A stretch of DNA of 64,000 bases from Pseudomonadota bacterium (GCA_023423935.1 JAFAEQ010000043.1:65632-129631), one strand, 5' to 3'. Positions 1 through 9,930 are shown, numbered from the stretch's first letter. The notes: generated from the letters alone by a model not told the origin. Made by a program: numbers and translations.

Positions 1-15
1 CATACTCACGACGCT

Positions 16-2208
16 ATGAACGCTCCTGCTCCAACAGACGAGGTCAACATCGAGGTCAACGGCGTGCCCATGAAGGCGCGCAAAGGCCAGATGGTGATCC
101 AGGTGACGGACGCGAACGAAGTCTACGTTCCGCGCTTCTGTTATCACGCCAAACTGCCGATCGCAGCGAACTGCCGCATGTGCCTCGTCGAGATCGAGAA
201 GGCGCCGAAGCCCATGCCTGCGTGCGCGACGCCCGTCGCGGAAGGCATGAAGGTCTTCACGAAGTCGCCGAAGGCCATCGCCGCGCAGCGCGCCGTGATG
301 GAGTTCCTGCTAATCAATCATCCGCTCGATTGCCCGATCTGCGATCAGGGCGGCGAGTGCGAACTGCAGGATCTCTCGCTCGGCTTCGGTCGCGACATTT
401 CGCGTTACTCCGAGCGCAAGCGTGTCGTGAAGGACAAGAACCTGGGTCCGCTCGTGTCGACGGACATGACGCGCTGTATCCACTGCACGCGCTGCGTGCG
501 GTTCACGCAGGATATCCAGGGCTTCCAGGAGCTCGGCACGGTCGGTCGTGGCGAAAGCACGGAGATCGGCACGTTCATCGAAAAGAGCGTGGATCACGAG
601 CTGTCGGCCAACATCATCGATCTGTGCCCGGTCGGTGCCTTGAACAACAAGCCGTATCGCTATCGCGCGCGCGCCTGGGAAATGACACAGCATCCGCTCG
701 TGTCGCCACACGACAGCGTGGGGGCGAACATCTACGCGCACGTGCTGCGCGGACGTCTGATGCGCATGGTGCCGCGTCCGAATGAGGACGTGAACGAGAC
801 CTGGATCGCCGATCGCGATCGCTTTGGCTTCCAGGGCATGTACAGCGAGGATCGTCTGGAAAAGCCGATGATCCGCGAAAACGGCATGTGGCAGGAAGCC
901 GACTGGGAACACGCGCTCGCGCTAGTGGCCGAGAAGCTCGGTCATATCGCGCGTCAGCAGGGCGGAAGCCAGATCGGTGCTCTGGCAGCGCCGGGCTCGA
1001 CGCTGGAAGAGCTCTATCTGCTCGCGAAGATTGCGCGCGGACTGGGCAGCTCGAATCTCGACCATCGTTTGCGTCGCACGGATTTCCGCGACGAGGACAG
1101 CGAACCGGTGTACCCGCTGCTCGGTTGTTCCATTGCCGAGCTCGAAACGGCGAGCTCGATTCTCGTGATCGGCTCCAATCTTCGCAAAGATGTGCCGCTG
1201 ATCGCGCACCGTATTCGCAAGGCGGCGGTGAAGGGGGCGAAGGTTTCGTTCGTCAACGCACAGCGCTACGACTATCTGTTCCCTGTCGCGAACTATCTGT
1301 CGGCGAATGGCCTCGACAGTTTCGATCATCTGGTCGCCATTGCCGCCGCAGCCATCAATGCGACGGGCAAGAGCGCGCCTGCGAGTGTGTCTGCACTGGT
1401 GAGCGTTGCGCAGCCGACAGATGCTCATCGTTCGATCGCGCAGCAACTGATCGAGGGCTCGCGTCGATTGATCCTGCTCGGAGCGTTGGCACAGCGCCAT
1501 CCCGCGTTCGCGGACCTGCGACTGATCGCAAGTGCGATTGCCGAAGTGACCGGTGCGACGCTGGGTTACCTGCCGGACGGCGGCAACTCGGTCGGCGCGC
1601 ATGTCGCGGGCGTGCTGCCGACGCGCGGCGTGGGCGGAAGGGCAGTGCAGGCTGCGGGACTCAACGTGGCCGACATGCTCGCCGCACGACTCAAGGCATA
1701 CGTCGTCTTCGGCGGCGTCGAACCGAAGCTCGATATCGCATCGCCTGAGGCGTCCGCAGCGTTCGATGCTGCAGAGTTCGTGGTTGCGCTCTCGCCGTAC
1801 GAAAGTGCGAAGGACTATGCGGATGTGATTCTGCCGATCGGCACGTTCGCGGAGACCTCAGGCACGTACGTGAACCTCGAGGGCCGCTGGCAGAGTGCAC
1901 CGGGTGCAGCCAAGCCGGTGGGCGAGGCGCGTCCTGGCTGGAAAGTTCTGCGCGTACTCGGAAATCTGCTCAACCTCACTGGCTTCGACTACGTGAGTTC
2001 CGATCAGATCGCCGATGAACTGCGCAGCCAACTCGAGGAGGTTGGCACCGTGACGCCGAAGGCACCGTCGCGAACCTTGCAGTCGAAGCTCGCGTCCGGG
2101 CCATCTGTCGATAACGAAGTGCCGCTGTATCAGGTCGACGCGCTGGTGCGGCGCGCCGCATCCCTGCAACAGACGCCTGAAGCTCACCGTTCGCAGGGCG
2201 AAGCATGA
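16..2208 (+). CDS. nuoG: NADH-quinone oxidoreductase subunit G
   Basis: Largest subunit of the peripheral arm of respiratory complex I; it carries Fe-S clusters that pass electrons from NADH toward quinone. 730 aa. An N-terminal 2Fe-2S ferredoxin domain has C42, C53, C56 and C70. The His-Cys3 ligands H102, C106, C109 and C115 follow, then a 4Fe-4S set C154, C157, C160 and C204. The rest is a molybdopterin-oxidoreductase-like domain. The extra Cys motif that binds cluster N7 in E. coli is absent: the equivalent segment near residues 235-265 has no Cys. It is also shorter than the roughly 900-aa E. coli protein. The start lies 15 nt into the window and the end overlaps nuoH by ATGA, so it is mid-operon, with nuoA-F presumably just outside. 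Confidence 0.97.
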   Translation: MNAPAPTDEVNIEVNGVPMKARKGQMVIQVTDANEVYVPRFCYHAKLPIAANCRMCLVEIEKAPKPMPACATPVAEGMKVFTKSPKAIAAQRAVMEFLLINHPLDCPICDQGGECELQDLSLGFGRDISRYSERKRVVKDKNLGPLVSTDMTRCIHCTRCVRFTQDIQGFQELGTVGRGESTEIGTFIEKSVDHELSANIIDLCPVGALNNKPYRYRARAWEMTQHPLVSPHDSVGANIYAHVLRGRLMRMVPRPNEDVNETWIADRDRFGFQGMYSEDRLEKPMIRENGMWQEADWEHALALVAEKLGHIARQQGGSQIGALAAPGSTLEELYLLAKIARGLGSSNLDHRLRRTDFRDEDSEPVYPLLGCSIAELETASSILVIGSNLRKDVPLIAHRIRKAAVKGAKVSFVNAQRYDYLFPVANYLSANGLDSFDHLVAIAAAAINATGKSAPASVSALVSVAQPTDAHRSIAQQLIEGSRRLILLGALAQRHPAFADLRLIASAIAEVTGATLGYLPDGGNSVGAHVAGVLPTRGVGGRAVQAAGLNVADMLAARLKAYVVFGGVEPKLDIASPEASAAFDAAEFVVALSPYESAKDYADVILPIGTFAETSGTYVNLEGRWQSAPGAAKPVGEARPGWKVLRVLGNLLNLTGFDYVSSDQIADELRSQLEEVGTVTPKAPSRTLQSKLASGPSVDNEVPLYQVDALVRRAASLQQTPEAHRSQGEA

Positions 2209-3263
2209 TTCCTGAATTTGCTGCAAACCTGCTCTCGTTCCTGCCGGAATGGATCCAGGCGGTCGTCTGGTATGGCGTCGTCGCGTTGATTCTTTTCATC
2301 AGCGTCATTCTGGTGATGGCGTTTCTGACGCTTGCGGAGCGCCGCGTGATCGGTTCGATCCAGGCTCGTATCGGCCCGAATCGCGTGGGTCCGTTCGGCC
2401 TGCTTCAGCCGTTCGCGGACGTGATCAAGCTGATGCTGAAAGAGATCGTCATCCCCGAGAAGTCGAACAAGTTCCTGTTCATTCTCGCGCCCTTGCTCGC
2501 GCTGATTCCGGCGTTGTGCACCTGGGCGGTGATGCCGTTGTGGCCGGGTTTTACGGTCGCAGACATCAATGCTGGGCTCCTCTACGTTCTGGCGCTGACG
2601 TCGGCTGGCGTTTACGGCGTGATCCTTGCCGGCTGGGCGGCGAACTCAAAGTACGCGTTCCTCGGCGCGATGCGCGCAGCGGCGCAGATGGTTGCGTACG
2701 AAATCGCGATGGGCTTTGCGCTCGTCGGCGTCGTCATGGCGGCGGGCTCGCTGAATCTCGGCGAGATCATCGAGGCGCAGCGCGGCGGTTTCTTCAGCTT
2801 CTATGTGTGGTGGCTGTTCCCGCTGTTCGTCATCTATTTCGTCTCGGGTATCGCCGAGACCAATCGCGCGCCGTTCGACGTCGTCGAAGGCGAGTCGGAA
2901 ATCGTCGCGGGCTTCCACGTGGAGTACTCGGGCATGGCCTTCGCCGTGTTCTTCGTGGCCGAGTACGTGAACATGATCCTGATCTCGGCTCTGACCGCGG
3001 TCTTCTTCTTCGGCGGATGGCTGTCGCCGTTCGAAGGCTGGACGTTCATGCCGGCTTGGCTGCAGGCGCCACACTTCCTGTGGTTCTTCGCCAAGATTTC
3101 GTTCTTCCTGTTCTGCTTCCTCTGGTTCCGTGCCACGTTCCCGCGTTATCGGTACGACCAGATCATGCGACTCGGCTGGAAGATCTTCATTCCAGTGACC
3201 CTGGTCTGGATCTTCATCGAAGCCATTCTTGTGTACTACAAGATCGGGCCATGGGCAGCGTGA
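2205..3263 (+). CDS. nuoH: NADH-quinone oxidoreductase subunit H
   Basis: Membrane-arm subunit next to the quinone-binding site of complex I (ND1 family). 352 aa, typical length, with about eight hydrophobic segments. Family hallmarks visible are the AERRVIGSIQARIGPNRVGP loop near residues 46-65, the loop ETNRAPFDVVEGESE near residues 218-232, and a C-terminal RATFPRYRYDQIM stretch. The start codon overlaps the nuoG stop (ATGA), which suggests translational coupling. Confidence 0.97.
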   Translation: MIPEFAANLLSFLPEWIQAVVWYGVVALILFISVILVMAFLTLAERRVIGSIQARIGPNRVGPFGLLQPFADVIKLMLKEIVIPEKSNKFLFILAPLLALIPALCTWAVMPLWPGFTVADINAGLLYVLALTSAGVYGVILAGWAANSKYAFLGAMRAAAQMVAYEIAMGFALVGVVMAAGSLNLGEIIEAQRGGFFSFYVWWLFPLFVIYFVSGIAETNRAPFDVVEGESEIVAGFHVEYSGMAFAVFFVAEYVNMILISALTAVFFFGGWLSPFEGWTFMPAWLQAPHFLWFFAKISFFLFCFLWFRATFPRYRYDQIMRLGWKIFIPVTLVWIFIEAILVYYKIGPWAA

Positions 3264-3273
3264 GGTCGATGCG

Positions 3274-3765
3274 ATGAAAACACCTGCCAGTATCTTCAAG
3301 ACGTTCTTCCTCACCGAGTTGCTCGTCGGCCTCGGCGTGACGCTGCGTCAGTTCGTGTTCAAGCCGAACGTCACGGTGCAGTATCCGGAGGAGAAGACTC
3401 CGCAGTCGCCGCGTTATCGCGGGCTTCATGCGCAGCGCCGCTACCCCAACGGCCAGGAGCGCTGCATCGCCTGCAAGTTGTGCGAGGCGGTGTGTCCGGC
3501 GCTGGCGATCACGATCGAATCCGATGTGGCCGCGGACGGCACGCGCCGTACGACGCGCTATGACATCGATCTCTTCAAGTGCATCTTCTGTGGCTTCTGC
3601 GAAGAGGCGTGCCCTGTCGATGCGATCGTCGAAACCCGCATCCATGAGTACCACATGGAGAATCAGGGCGAGAACATCATGACCAAGGACAAGCTGCTTG
3701 CCGTTGGCGAGCGCTACGAGGCCATGATCGCCGCGGACAAAGCTGCCGACGCGCGCTATCGCTGA
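3274..3765 (+). CDS. nuoI: NADH-quinone oxidoreductase subunit I
   Basis: Ferredoxin-like subunit carrying clusters N6a and N6b, which hands electrons to NuoB. 163 aa. It has two classic 4Fe-4S motifs: C64, C67, C70, C74 and C103, C106, C109, C113. I start at ATG 3274, preceded by GAGG 8 nt upstream, because an upstream in-frame start at 3229 would lie inside nuoH and add residues not seen in the family. It sits 10 nt after nuoH and 10 nt before nuoJ. Confidence 0.96.
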   Translation: MKTPASIFKTFFLTELLVGLGVTLRQFVFKPNVTVQYPEEKTPQSPRYRGLHAQRRYPNGQERCIACKLCEAVCPALAITIESDVAADGTRRTTRYDIDLFKCIFCGFCEEACPVDAIVETRIHEYHMENQGENIMTKDKLLAVGERYEAMIAADKAADARYR

Positions 3766-3775
3766 CAGGCCCGTC

Positions 3776-4381
3776 ATGACCATTACCGAGATTCTCTTCT
3801 ACGTGTTCTCTGCGGTCCTCGTCGTGGCCGCAGTGGGTGTCATCACTGCACGCAATCCGGTGCACGCGGTGCTGTTCCTGGTCTTTGCGTTCTTCAACAG
3901 CGCGGTGATCTGGCTCCTGATGGAGGCCGAGTTCCTCGCCATCGTGCTGGTGCTCGTCTATGTCGGCGCCGTGATGGTGCTGTTCCTGTTCGTGGTCATG
4001 ATGCTGGATGTGAACGTCACGCAGATGCGCGAAGGATTCACACGCTATGCACCGCTCGGGATCTTGATCGCAGCGCTCGTCGTCATCGAGATCGGCTCGG
4101 TCGTATGGGTGAAACAGCTCGGCGTGACGGAAGCTGCGGCCGCCGCACCGCCGGGACCTGACTACAGCAACACGCGCATGCTGGGTGAGTTGCTCTATAC
4201 CAAGTACCTCTATCCGTTCGAGCTCGCGGCAGTGTTGCTGCTGCTGGCGATCGTTGCTGCCATCGTGCTCACGATGCGTCATCGCAAGGGGCTCAAGGCT
4301 CAGGACGTCGGCGCTCAGGTCGCCGTACGCGCACGCGATCGCGTGCGCATCGTGAAGATGGATCCGGAGAAGCAGCCATGA
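3776..4381 (+). CDS. nuoJ: NADH-quinone oxidoreductase subunit J
   Basis: Membrane subunit of complex I (ND6 family). 201 aa with five hydrophobic segments. The first 100 residues carry the family pattern (ITARNPVHAVLFLVFAFFNS, then LVLVYVGAVMVLFLFVVMML, the helix with the pi-bulge implicated in proton coupling). The C-terminus is a basic cytoplasmic tail. It overlaps nuoK by four bases (ATGA). Confidence 0.95.
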   Translation: MTITEILFYVFSAVLVVAAVGVITARNPVHAVLFLVFAFFNSAVIWLLMEAEFLAIVLVLVYVGAVMVLFLFVVMMLDVNVTQMREGFTRYAPLGILIAALVVIEIGSVVWVKQLGVTEAAAAAPPGPDYSNTRMLGELLYTKYLYPFELAAVLLLLAIVAAIVLTMRHRKGLKAQDVGAQVAVRARDRVRIVKMDPEKQP

Positions 4382-4683
4382 TCCCGTTGAACGCCGTTTT
4401 GATGCTGGCCGGTCTGCTGTTCGCACTGAGCGTTGCCGGCATCTTCATCAATCGCAAGAACGTGATCCTGCTTCTGATGTGCATCGAGCTGATGCTGCTC
4501 GCCGTGAACTTCAACTTCGTCGCGTTTGCGCGACATCTCGGCGATCTGAACGGGCAGGTGTTCGTGTTCTTCATCCTGACTGTCGCCGCTGCTGAATCTG
4601 CCATCGGTCTGGCCATTCTGGTGGTGCTGTTCCGCGAGCGTCGGAACATCAACATCCAGGCGCTGGATACAATGCGTGGTTGA
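4378..4683 (+). CDS. nuoK: NADH-quinone oxidoreductase subunit K
   Basis: Small three-helix antiporter-like subunit (ND4L family). 101 aa, standard length. Glutamates inside helices 2 and 3 (LLMCIELMLLAVN and the AAESAIGLAI segment) correspond to the conserved proton-channel residues. The start overlaps the nuoJ stop. It is followed by a 131-bp gap before nuoL, the longest in this operon. Confidence 0.96.
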   Translation: MIPLNAVLMLAGLLFALSVAGIFINRKNVILLLMCIELMLLAVNFNFVAFARHLGDLNGQVFVFFILTVAAAESAIGLAILVVLFRERRNINIQALDTMRG

Positions 4684-4693
4684 TCATTGAGCT

Positions 4694-4720
4694 CATCGAC
4701 CGATCATGGGTCGGCCGATG
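4694..4720 (+). other. Hairpin in the nuoK-nuoL gap
   Basis: CATCG-A-CCGA / TCGG-C-CGATG forms a nine-pair stem with one mismatch and a 7-nt loop (TCATGGG), 11 nt after the nuoK stop. No T-run follows, so a simple intrinsic terminator is unlikely. The remaining 95 bp before nuoL show no gene. A TATAAC at 4737-4742 lacks a fitting -35. The hairpin may set mRNA stability or stoichiometry between nuoK and nuoL; this is inference. Confidence 0.4.
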
Positions 4721-4814
4721 GGTATCGAAGCCGTCGTATAACTGGCCAATAACACTCTTCGCATACCACTGACGTTCGGATCACCTGAACAGCACTTAAC
4801 GAATCACCACTCGC

Positions 4815-6869
4815 ATGATTTCCGAATCCACCTTACTCGTTATCGTCCTGGCGCCGCTGATCGCATCGATCCTGGCGGGCATTGCCGGACGGGTGATCGG
4901 CCGGGTAGGGGCGCACAGCGTGACCATCCTCGGCGTCGCTATCTCCTGCGGCTTGTCCATCTATGTGATGAAGCAGCTGCTGGAAGGTGCGCCGGTCTAC
5001 AACGACACCGTCTACACCTGGCTCGTCAGCGACGGCGTGCGGATGGAAGTCGGCTTTCTGGTCGACCGCCTGTCCGCCCTCATGATGTGCGTGGTGACGT
5101 TCGTGTCGTTGTGCGTGCACATCTACACGATCGGCTACATGCGCGATGACCCGGGATATCAGCGCTTCTTCTCCTACATCTCGCTGTTCACGTTCTCCAT
5201 GCTCATGCTGGTGATGTCGAACAACTTCCTGCAGTTGTTCTTCGGCTGGGAGGCAGTGGGCGTGGTGTCGTACCTGCTGATCGGATTCTGGTACACGCGG
5301 CCGTCCGCGATCTTCGCCAACATGAAGGCCTTTCTGGTCAACCGCGTCGGTGACTTCGGTTTCGTGCTTGGCATCGCCGGCATCGTGTACTACACGGGCT
5401 CGCTGGATTATCAGGCCGTATTCAGTGCGCGCGACGCGATCACCGCCAACACCATGGAGCTCATTCCGGGCGTGCAATGGCAGGCGATCACGGTGATCTG
5501 CATCTGCCTGTTCATCGGTGCGATGGGCAAGTCGGCCCAGGTTCCGTTGCATGTATGGCTGCCCGATTCGATGGAAGGCCCGACGCCGATCTCCGCGCTG
5601 ATTCACGCTGCGACGATGGTGACAGCCGGCATCTTCATGGTCGCGCGCATGTCGCCGCTCTTCGAGCTGTCCGAGGTGGCGCTCTCGACGGTGCTGATCA
5701 TCGGTGCGACGACCGCGTTCTTCATGGGCCTCCTGGGCCTCGTGAACAACGACATCAAGCGTGTGGTCGCGTACTCGACGCTTTCGCAGCTCGGCTACAT
5801 GACCGTCGCTCTCGGCGTGTCTGCCTATGCAGGCGCGATCTTCCATCTGATGACGCATGCCTTCTTCAAGGCGCTGCTGTTCCTCGCGGCGGGTTCCGTG
5901 ATCATCGCCATGCACCATGAGCAGGACATGCGGAAGATGGGCGGGCTGAAGAAGTATCTGCCGATCACGTACTGGACCTCGCTCATCGGCACGCTCGCGC
6001 TGGTCGCTTTTCCTGGAACCTCGGGGTTCTACTCGAAGGACGCGGTGATCGAGGCGGTCCACGAGTCGCAGATCTTCGGCGCGACGTATGCGTACTGGTG
6101 CGTGCTGCTCGGCGTGTTCGTCACTTCGTTCTACAGCTTCCGTCTGCTGTTCATGACCTTCCATGGCAAGGAGCGCTTCGGTGAGGCGCATGCGCATGCG
6201 GCGGACGAAAGCACTCACCTGGCAACCGATACCGACGCAGGTCATGAGCCGGATGCCGGCGACGATCACGCGCATGACGATCATGGTCATTCCGGTCCGC
6301 CGCACGAAAGTCCGTGGGTGGTGACGCTGCCGCTGATCCTGCTCGCGATCCCATCGGTGCTGATCGGTGCGTTTACGATCACGCCGCTGTTGTTCGGCAA
6401 CTTCTTCGGCGAGGCAATCCTCGTGGAGGAGACCCACGATGTGCTGCGTGAGCTCGGCCTCGGATTCCATGGCCCGGTGAACTTCATGACGCATGCGTTC
6501 GTGGGCGTGCCGTTCTATCTGGCGCTGCTCGGCTTCATCGCTGCCTGGTATCTCTACATCAAGCGACCGGATCTGCCGGCCGTCATTGCCACCAAACTCT
6601 CCGGCGTCTACAAAGTGCTGGCAAACAAGTTCTACTTCGACGAGGTCTACCAGGCCGTCTTCGCCCGCGGCAGCCGCAACCTCGGCACCGCGCTGTGGCG
6701 CGTCGGCGATGTCGCCATCATCGATGGCGGTGTCGTCAACGGTTCGGCCAAGGTCGTCGAGTGGATGTCCGGCATTCTGCGTCGGCTGCAGTCCGGTTAT
6801 CTCTATCACTACGCCTTTGCGATGATCATCGGTCTGTCGGCACTGCTGGCGTGGTACGTGCTGCGCTGA
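4815..6869 (+). CDS. nuoL: NADH-quinone oxidoreductase subunit L
   Basis: Distal antiporter-like proton-pumping subunit of complex I (ND5 family), with the long lateral helix at the C-terminus. 684 aa. The conserved antiporter core is visible (FFGWEAVGVVSYLLIGFW, then a LPDSMEGPTPISALIHAATM segment and a VVAYSTLSQLGYM segment). Residues about 458-498 form a His/Asp/Glu-rich cytoplasmic insertion with at least eight histidines. There is no obvious Shine-Dalgarno. nuoM follows after 31 nt. Confidence 0.96.
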   Translation: MISESTLLVIVLAPLIASILAGIAGRVIGRVGAHSVTILGVAISCGLSIYVMKQLLEGAPVYNDTVYTWLVSDGVRMEVGFLVDRLSALMMCVVTFVSLCVHIYTIGYMRDDPGYQRFFSYISLFTFSMLMLVMSNNFLQLFFGWEAVGVVSYLLIGFWYTRPSAIFANMKAFLVNRVGDFGFVLGIAGIVYYTGSLDYQAVFSARDAITANTMELIPGVQWQAITVICICLFIGAMGKSAQVPLHVWLPDSMEGPTPISALIHAATMVTAGIFMVARMSPLFELSEVALSTVLIIGATTAFFMGLLGLVNNDIKRVVAYSTLSQLGYMTVALGVSAYAGAIFHLMTHAFFKALLFLAAGSVIIAMHHEQDMRKMGGLKKYLPITYWTSLIGTLALVAFPGTSGFYSKDAVIEAVHESQIFGATYAYWCVLLGVFVTSFYSFRLLFMTFHGKERFGEAHAHAADESTHLATDTDAGHEPDAGDDHAHDDHGHSGPPHESPWVVTLPLILLAIPSVLIGAFTITPLLFGNFFGEAILVEETHDVLRELGLGFHGPVNFMTHAFVGVPFYLALLGFIAAWYLYIKRPDLPAVIATKLSGVYKVLANKFYFDEVYQAVFARGSRNLGTALWRVGDVAIIDGGVVNGSAKVVEWMSGILRRLQSGYLYHYAFAMIIGLSALLAWYVLR

Positions 6870-6900
6870 CCCAACGCTCAACCAAAAGAATCTACGCCCC

Positions 6901-8430
6901 ATGCAATTGACCTGGCCCATTTTGAGCGTCCTGATGTGGCTGCCGATCCTCGGCGGCGTGGCGCTGCTCGTTCTCGGCGACCGCGGTATTTCCGCGGGGC
7001 GCTGGGTTGCTCTGATCACGACGGTCGTGACCTTCGGTCTGTCGACGCTGCTCTGGACGAACTTCGATATGACCACTGCAGACATGCAGTTCGTCGAGAA
7101 GCTCACCTGGATTCCGGCCTTCAATGCCTGGTATGCACTCGGCGTCGATGGCATTGCGATGCCGCTGATCATCCTGACGACGTTCGTCACGCCGCTGGTG
7201 GTCATCGCGGGATGGACCGTCATCGAGAAGCGTCCGGCGCAGTACTTCGCATCGTTTCTGATTCTGGAAGGCCTGATGGTGGGCGTGTTCGCCGCCACCG
7301 ATGCGTTGCTGTTCTACGTGCTGTGGGAAGCGATGCTGATTCCGATGTTCATCATCATTGGCGTGTGGGGCGGCGCGCGACGCGTCTACGCCACGCTCAA
7401 GTTCTTCCTCTATACGTTCCTCGGCTCGGTGTTGATGCTCGTCTCGCTGATCTACATGTATCTGAAGACATGCGACGCGGGACAGTGCAGCTACGCGATC
7501 GCGGACTTCCAGGAACTGCCGCTGGCGATGAATGCGCAGCTGCTGATCTTCATTTCCTTCATGATCGCATTCGCGGTCAAGGTGCCGATGTGGCCCGTCC
7601 ACACCTGGCTGCCCGATGCGCACGTCGAAGCGCCCACCGGCGGTTCCGTGATCCTGGCGGCAATCATGCTGAAAATGGGCGGCTACGGATTCCTGCGTTT
7701 CGCGTTGCCCATGACGCCCGATGCGAGCGCCGAGCTCGACTGGCTGGTGATTTCGCTGTCGCTGATCGCCGTGGTCTACATCGGCTTCGTTGCGCTCGTA
7801 CAGAAGGACATGAAGAAGCTGATCGCGTACTCGTCGATTGCGCACATGGGCTTCGTTACGCTGGGTTCGTTCCTGGCTTTCGATCTCCTGAACGTCAATG
7901 GCGACTTGCGCGGGGCGGCGATGGGCATCGAGGGTGCGATGGTGCAGATGATTTCGCACGGCCTGGTGTCAGGCGCGATGTTCTTCTGCGTCGGCGTGCT
8001 CTATGACCGCATGCACAGCCGCGAGATCGCCGCGTATGGCGGCGTCGTGAACAAGATGCCGATCTTCGCCGCGTTCGCGGTCCTGTTCGCGATGGCGAAC
8101 TCGGGTCTGCCCGCGACGTCAGGTTTCGTCGGCGAGTTCCTGGTCATCCTTGCGAGCTTCCGCGCCGACTTCTGGTATGCGGCGCTTGCGGCCATGACGC
8201 TGATCCTGGGCGCGGCTTACACACTGTGGCTGGTGAAGCGCGTGATCTTCGGACCTGTGGCCAATGAACATGTCGCCGCCCTCGAGGACGTCAACGGTCG
8301 CGAGTTCTTCGTGCTCGGTGTGCTCGCACTGGCGGTGCTTCTGCTCGGTCTGTGGCCGGCACCTCTGCTGGATGTGATGCGGCCCACGGTCGAGCATCTC
8401 GTACAGCAGATCACTGCGTCCAAACTCTAA
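6901..8430 (+). CDS. nuoM: NADH-quinone oxidoreductase subunit M
   Basis: Antiporter-like proton-pumping subunit (ND4 family). 509 aa with about fourteen hydrophobic segments. Typical motifs are VLWEAMLIPMFIIIGVWGG, the HTWLPDAHVEAPTGGSVILA loop and the YSSIAHMGFV helix. It lies 31 nt after nuoL and 12 nt before nuoN. Confidence 0.97.
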   Translation: MQLTWPILSVLMWLPILGGVALLVLGDRGISAGRWVALITTVVTFGLSTLLWTNFDMTTADMQFVEKLTWIPAFNAWYALGVDGIAMPLIILTTFVTPLVVIAGWTVIEKRPAQYFASFLILEGLMVGVFAATDALLFYVLWEAMLIPMFIIIGVWGGARRVYATLKFFLYTFLGSVLMLVSLIYMYLKTCDAGQCSYAIADFQELPLAMNAQLLIFISFMIAFAVKVPMWPVHTWLPDAHVEAPTGGSVILAAIMLKMGGYGFLRFALPMTPDASAELDWLVISLSLIAVVYIGFVALVQKDMKKLIAYSSIAHMGFVTLGSFLAFDLLNVNGDLRGAAMGIEGAMVQMISHGLVSGAMFFCVGVLYDRMHSREIAAYGGVVNKMPIFAAFAVLFAMANSGLPATSGFVGEFLVILASFRADFWYAALAAMTLILGAAYTLWLVKRVIFGPVANEHVAALEDVNGREFFVLGVLALAVLLLGLWPAPLLDVMRPTVEHLVQQITASKL

Positions 8431-8442
8431 GCGATCGCACTC

Positions 8443-9888
8443 ATGTCGGAACAAGTGATCTCTCATCTGAACCTTCAGGCCGCCTCGGCCGAGATCTTCA
8501 TGATCGCGGCCATCTGCGTCATCTTGCTGGTCGACGTGTTTCTGAGCGACCGGTCGCGCTGGATTACCTATGCGCTGTCGCTGCTTTCGCTGGTCGGAGC
8601 GGCATTCGTCACCGTGAGCGTAGCGGTGACCGAACGCGTCTCGGCGCTGGATGGAACGTACGTGGCCGATCCGATGGGCGACGTTCTGAAACTGTTCGCT
8701 TATGGCACTGTGGCCGTGACGTTCATGTACTCGCGCGAGTACCTGCGTCGACACAATCTGTTCAAAGGCGAGTACTTCATTCTGGGACTCACCGCGCTGC
8801 TGGGCGTCATGGTGATGATCTCGGCGGGCAGCCTGGTGACGGCGTACATCGGTGTCGAGCTCCTGTCGTTGTCGCTCTACGCGATGGTCGCGTTCGATCG
8901 CGATTCCGGTGTCGCGGCCGAAGCAGCCATGAAGTATTTCGTGCTCGGTGCCATTTCTTCGGGCGCGCTGCTCTACGGGTTCTCGATCATCTACGGCATC
9001 ACCGGCACGCTGCAGCTCGATGAGCTTGCCGTGGCCGTTCGCGAAGTCGGGCCCGATGGGGTAGGGCTGGTGCTTGGGTTGGTCTTCGTGATTGCGGGCA
9101 TTGCCTTCAAGTTCGGCGCGGTGCCGTTCCACATGTGGGTGCCCGACGTGTATCACGGTGCCCCGACGCCAGTGACGCTCTTCGTGGGCTCGGCACCCAA
9201 GATTGCCTCGTATGTGCTGGCGATCCGCATCCTGGCGGAAGGGCTCGACGCGATGGTGGCGAGCTGGCAGAGCATGCTCATCGTGCTTGCGGTGCTGTCG
9301 ATGATCATCGGTAACGTGGTGGCGATCGCCCAGACCAATCTGAAGCGCATGCTCGCGTACTCGACCATCTCGCACGTGGGTTTCATTCTGTTGGGAATTC
9401 TCGCCGGCACGGCCCAGGGCTATCGCGCAGCGCTGTTCTACACGATGGCTTACGTGATCATGACGGTGGGTTCTTTCGGCATGATCCTGCTGCTGTCGCG
9501 CGAGGGGTTCGAGGCGGATCGCATCGACGACTTCAAGGGGCTGAATCGTAAGAGCCCCTGGTTTGCGGCAATGATGATGATGCTCATGTTCAGCACGGCT
9601 GGAGTGCCGCCGTTCGTGGGCTTCTGGTCGAAGCTCGCGGTGCTGGGGGCCGTCGTCGACGTGGGCCTGTCCTGGCTTGCCGTCGTTGCGGTGGCGCTGT
9701 CGGTGGTCGGTGCCTTCTACTATCTGCGGGTCGTGAAGGTCATGTACTTCGACGAGCCGGCCGATGCGGTCTCAGTCGATGCGGGCGGCACGCTGCGCGC
9801 GTTGCTCTCGCTCAATGGGTTGGCCGTTCTGATCCTTGGAATCTTCCCGGGCGCCCTCATTGACCTGTGTGCGCGGGTTCTGCCGTAA
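8443..9888 (+). CDS. nuoN: NADH-quinone oxidoreductase subunit N
   Basis: Antiporter-like subunit (ND2 family) in the middle of the membrane arm and last gene of the nuo operon. 481 aa. Motifs include YIGVELLSLSLYAMVAFDR, the FHMWVPDVYHGAPTPVTLFV loop and LAYSTISHVGFILLG. No Shine-Dalgarno is evident at ATG 8443. The stop is followed by a 190-bp gap that leads into the promoter of the initiator tRNA. Confidence 0.96.
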   Translation: MSEQVISHLNLQAASAEIFMIAAICVILLVDVFLSDRSRWITYALSLLSLVGAAFVTVSVAVTERVSALDGTYVADPMGDVLKLFAYGTVAVTFMYSREYLRRHNLFKGEYFILGLTALLGVMVMISAGSLVTAYIGVELLSLSLYAMVAFDRDSGVAAEAAMKYFVLGAISSGALLYGFSIIYGITGTLQLDELAVAVREVGPDGVGLVLGLVFVIAGIAFKFGAVPFHMWVPDVYHGAPTPVTLFVGSAPKIASYVLAIRILAEGLDAMVASWQSMLIVLAVLSMIIGNVVAIAQTNLKRMLAYSTISHVGFILLGILAGTAQGYRAALFYTMAYVIMTVGSFGMILLLSREGFEADRIDDFKGLNRKSPWFAAMMMMLMFSTAGVPPFVGFWSKLAVLGAVVDVGLSWLAVVAVALSVVGAFYYLRVVKVMYFDEPADAVSVDAGGTLRALLSLNGLAVLILGIFPGALIDLCARVLP

Positions 9889-9930
9889 GCGCGAAGCGAT
9901 CGCGATTCCGGCCGAACTCCCGGCGAAATC

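Noticed and set aside
4833..7298. An 821-codon open frame on the minus strand across nuoL and nuoM
   Set aside because: It is antisense to two well-conserved genes, has no recognisable domain and shows the Arg/His-rich composition expected of a shadow frame in GC-rich DNA.
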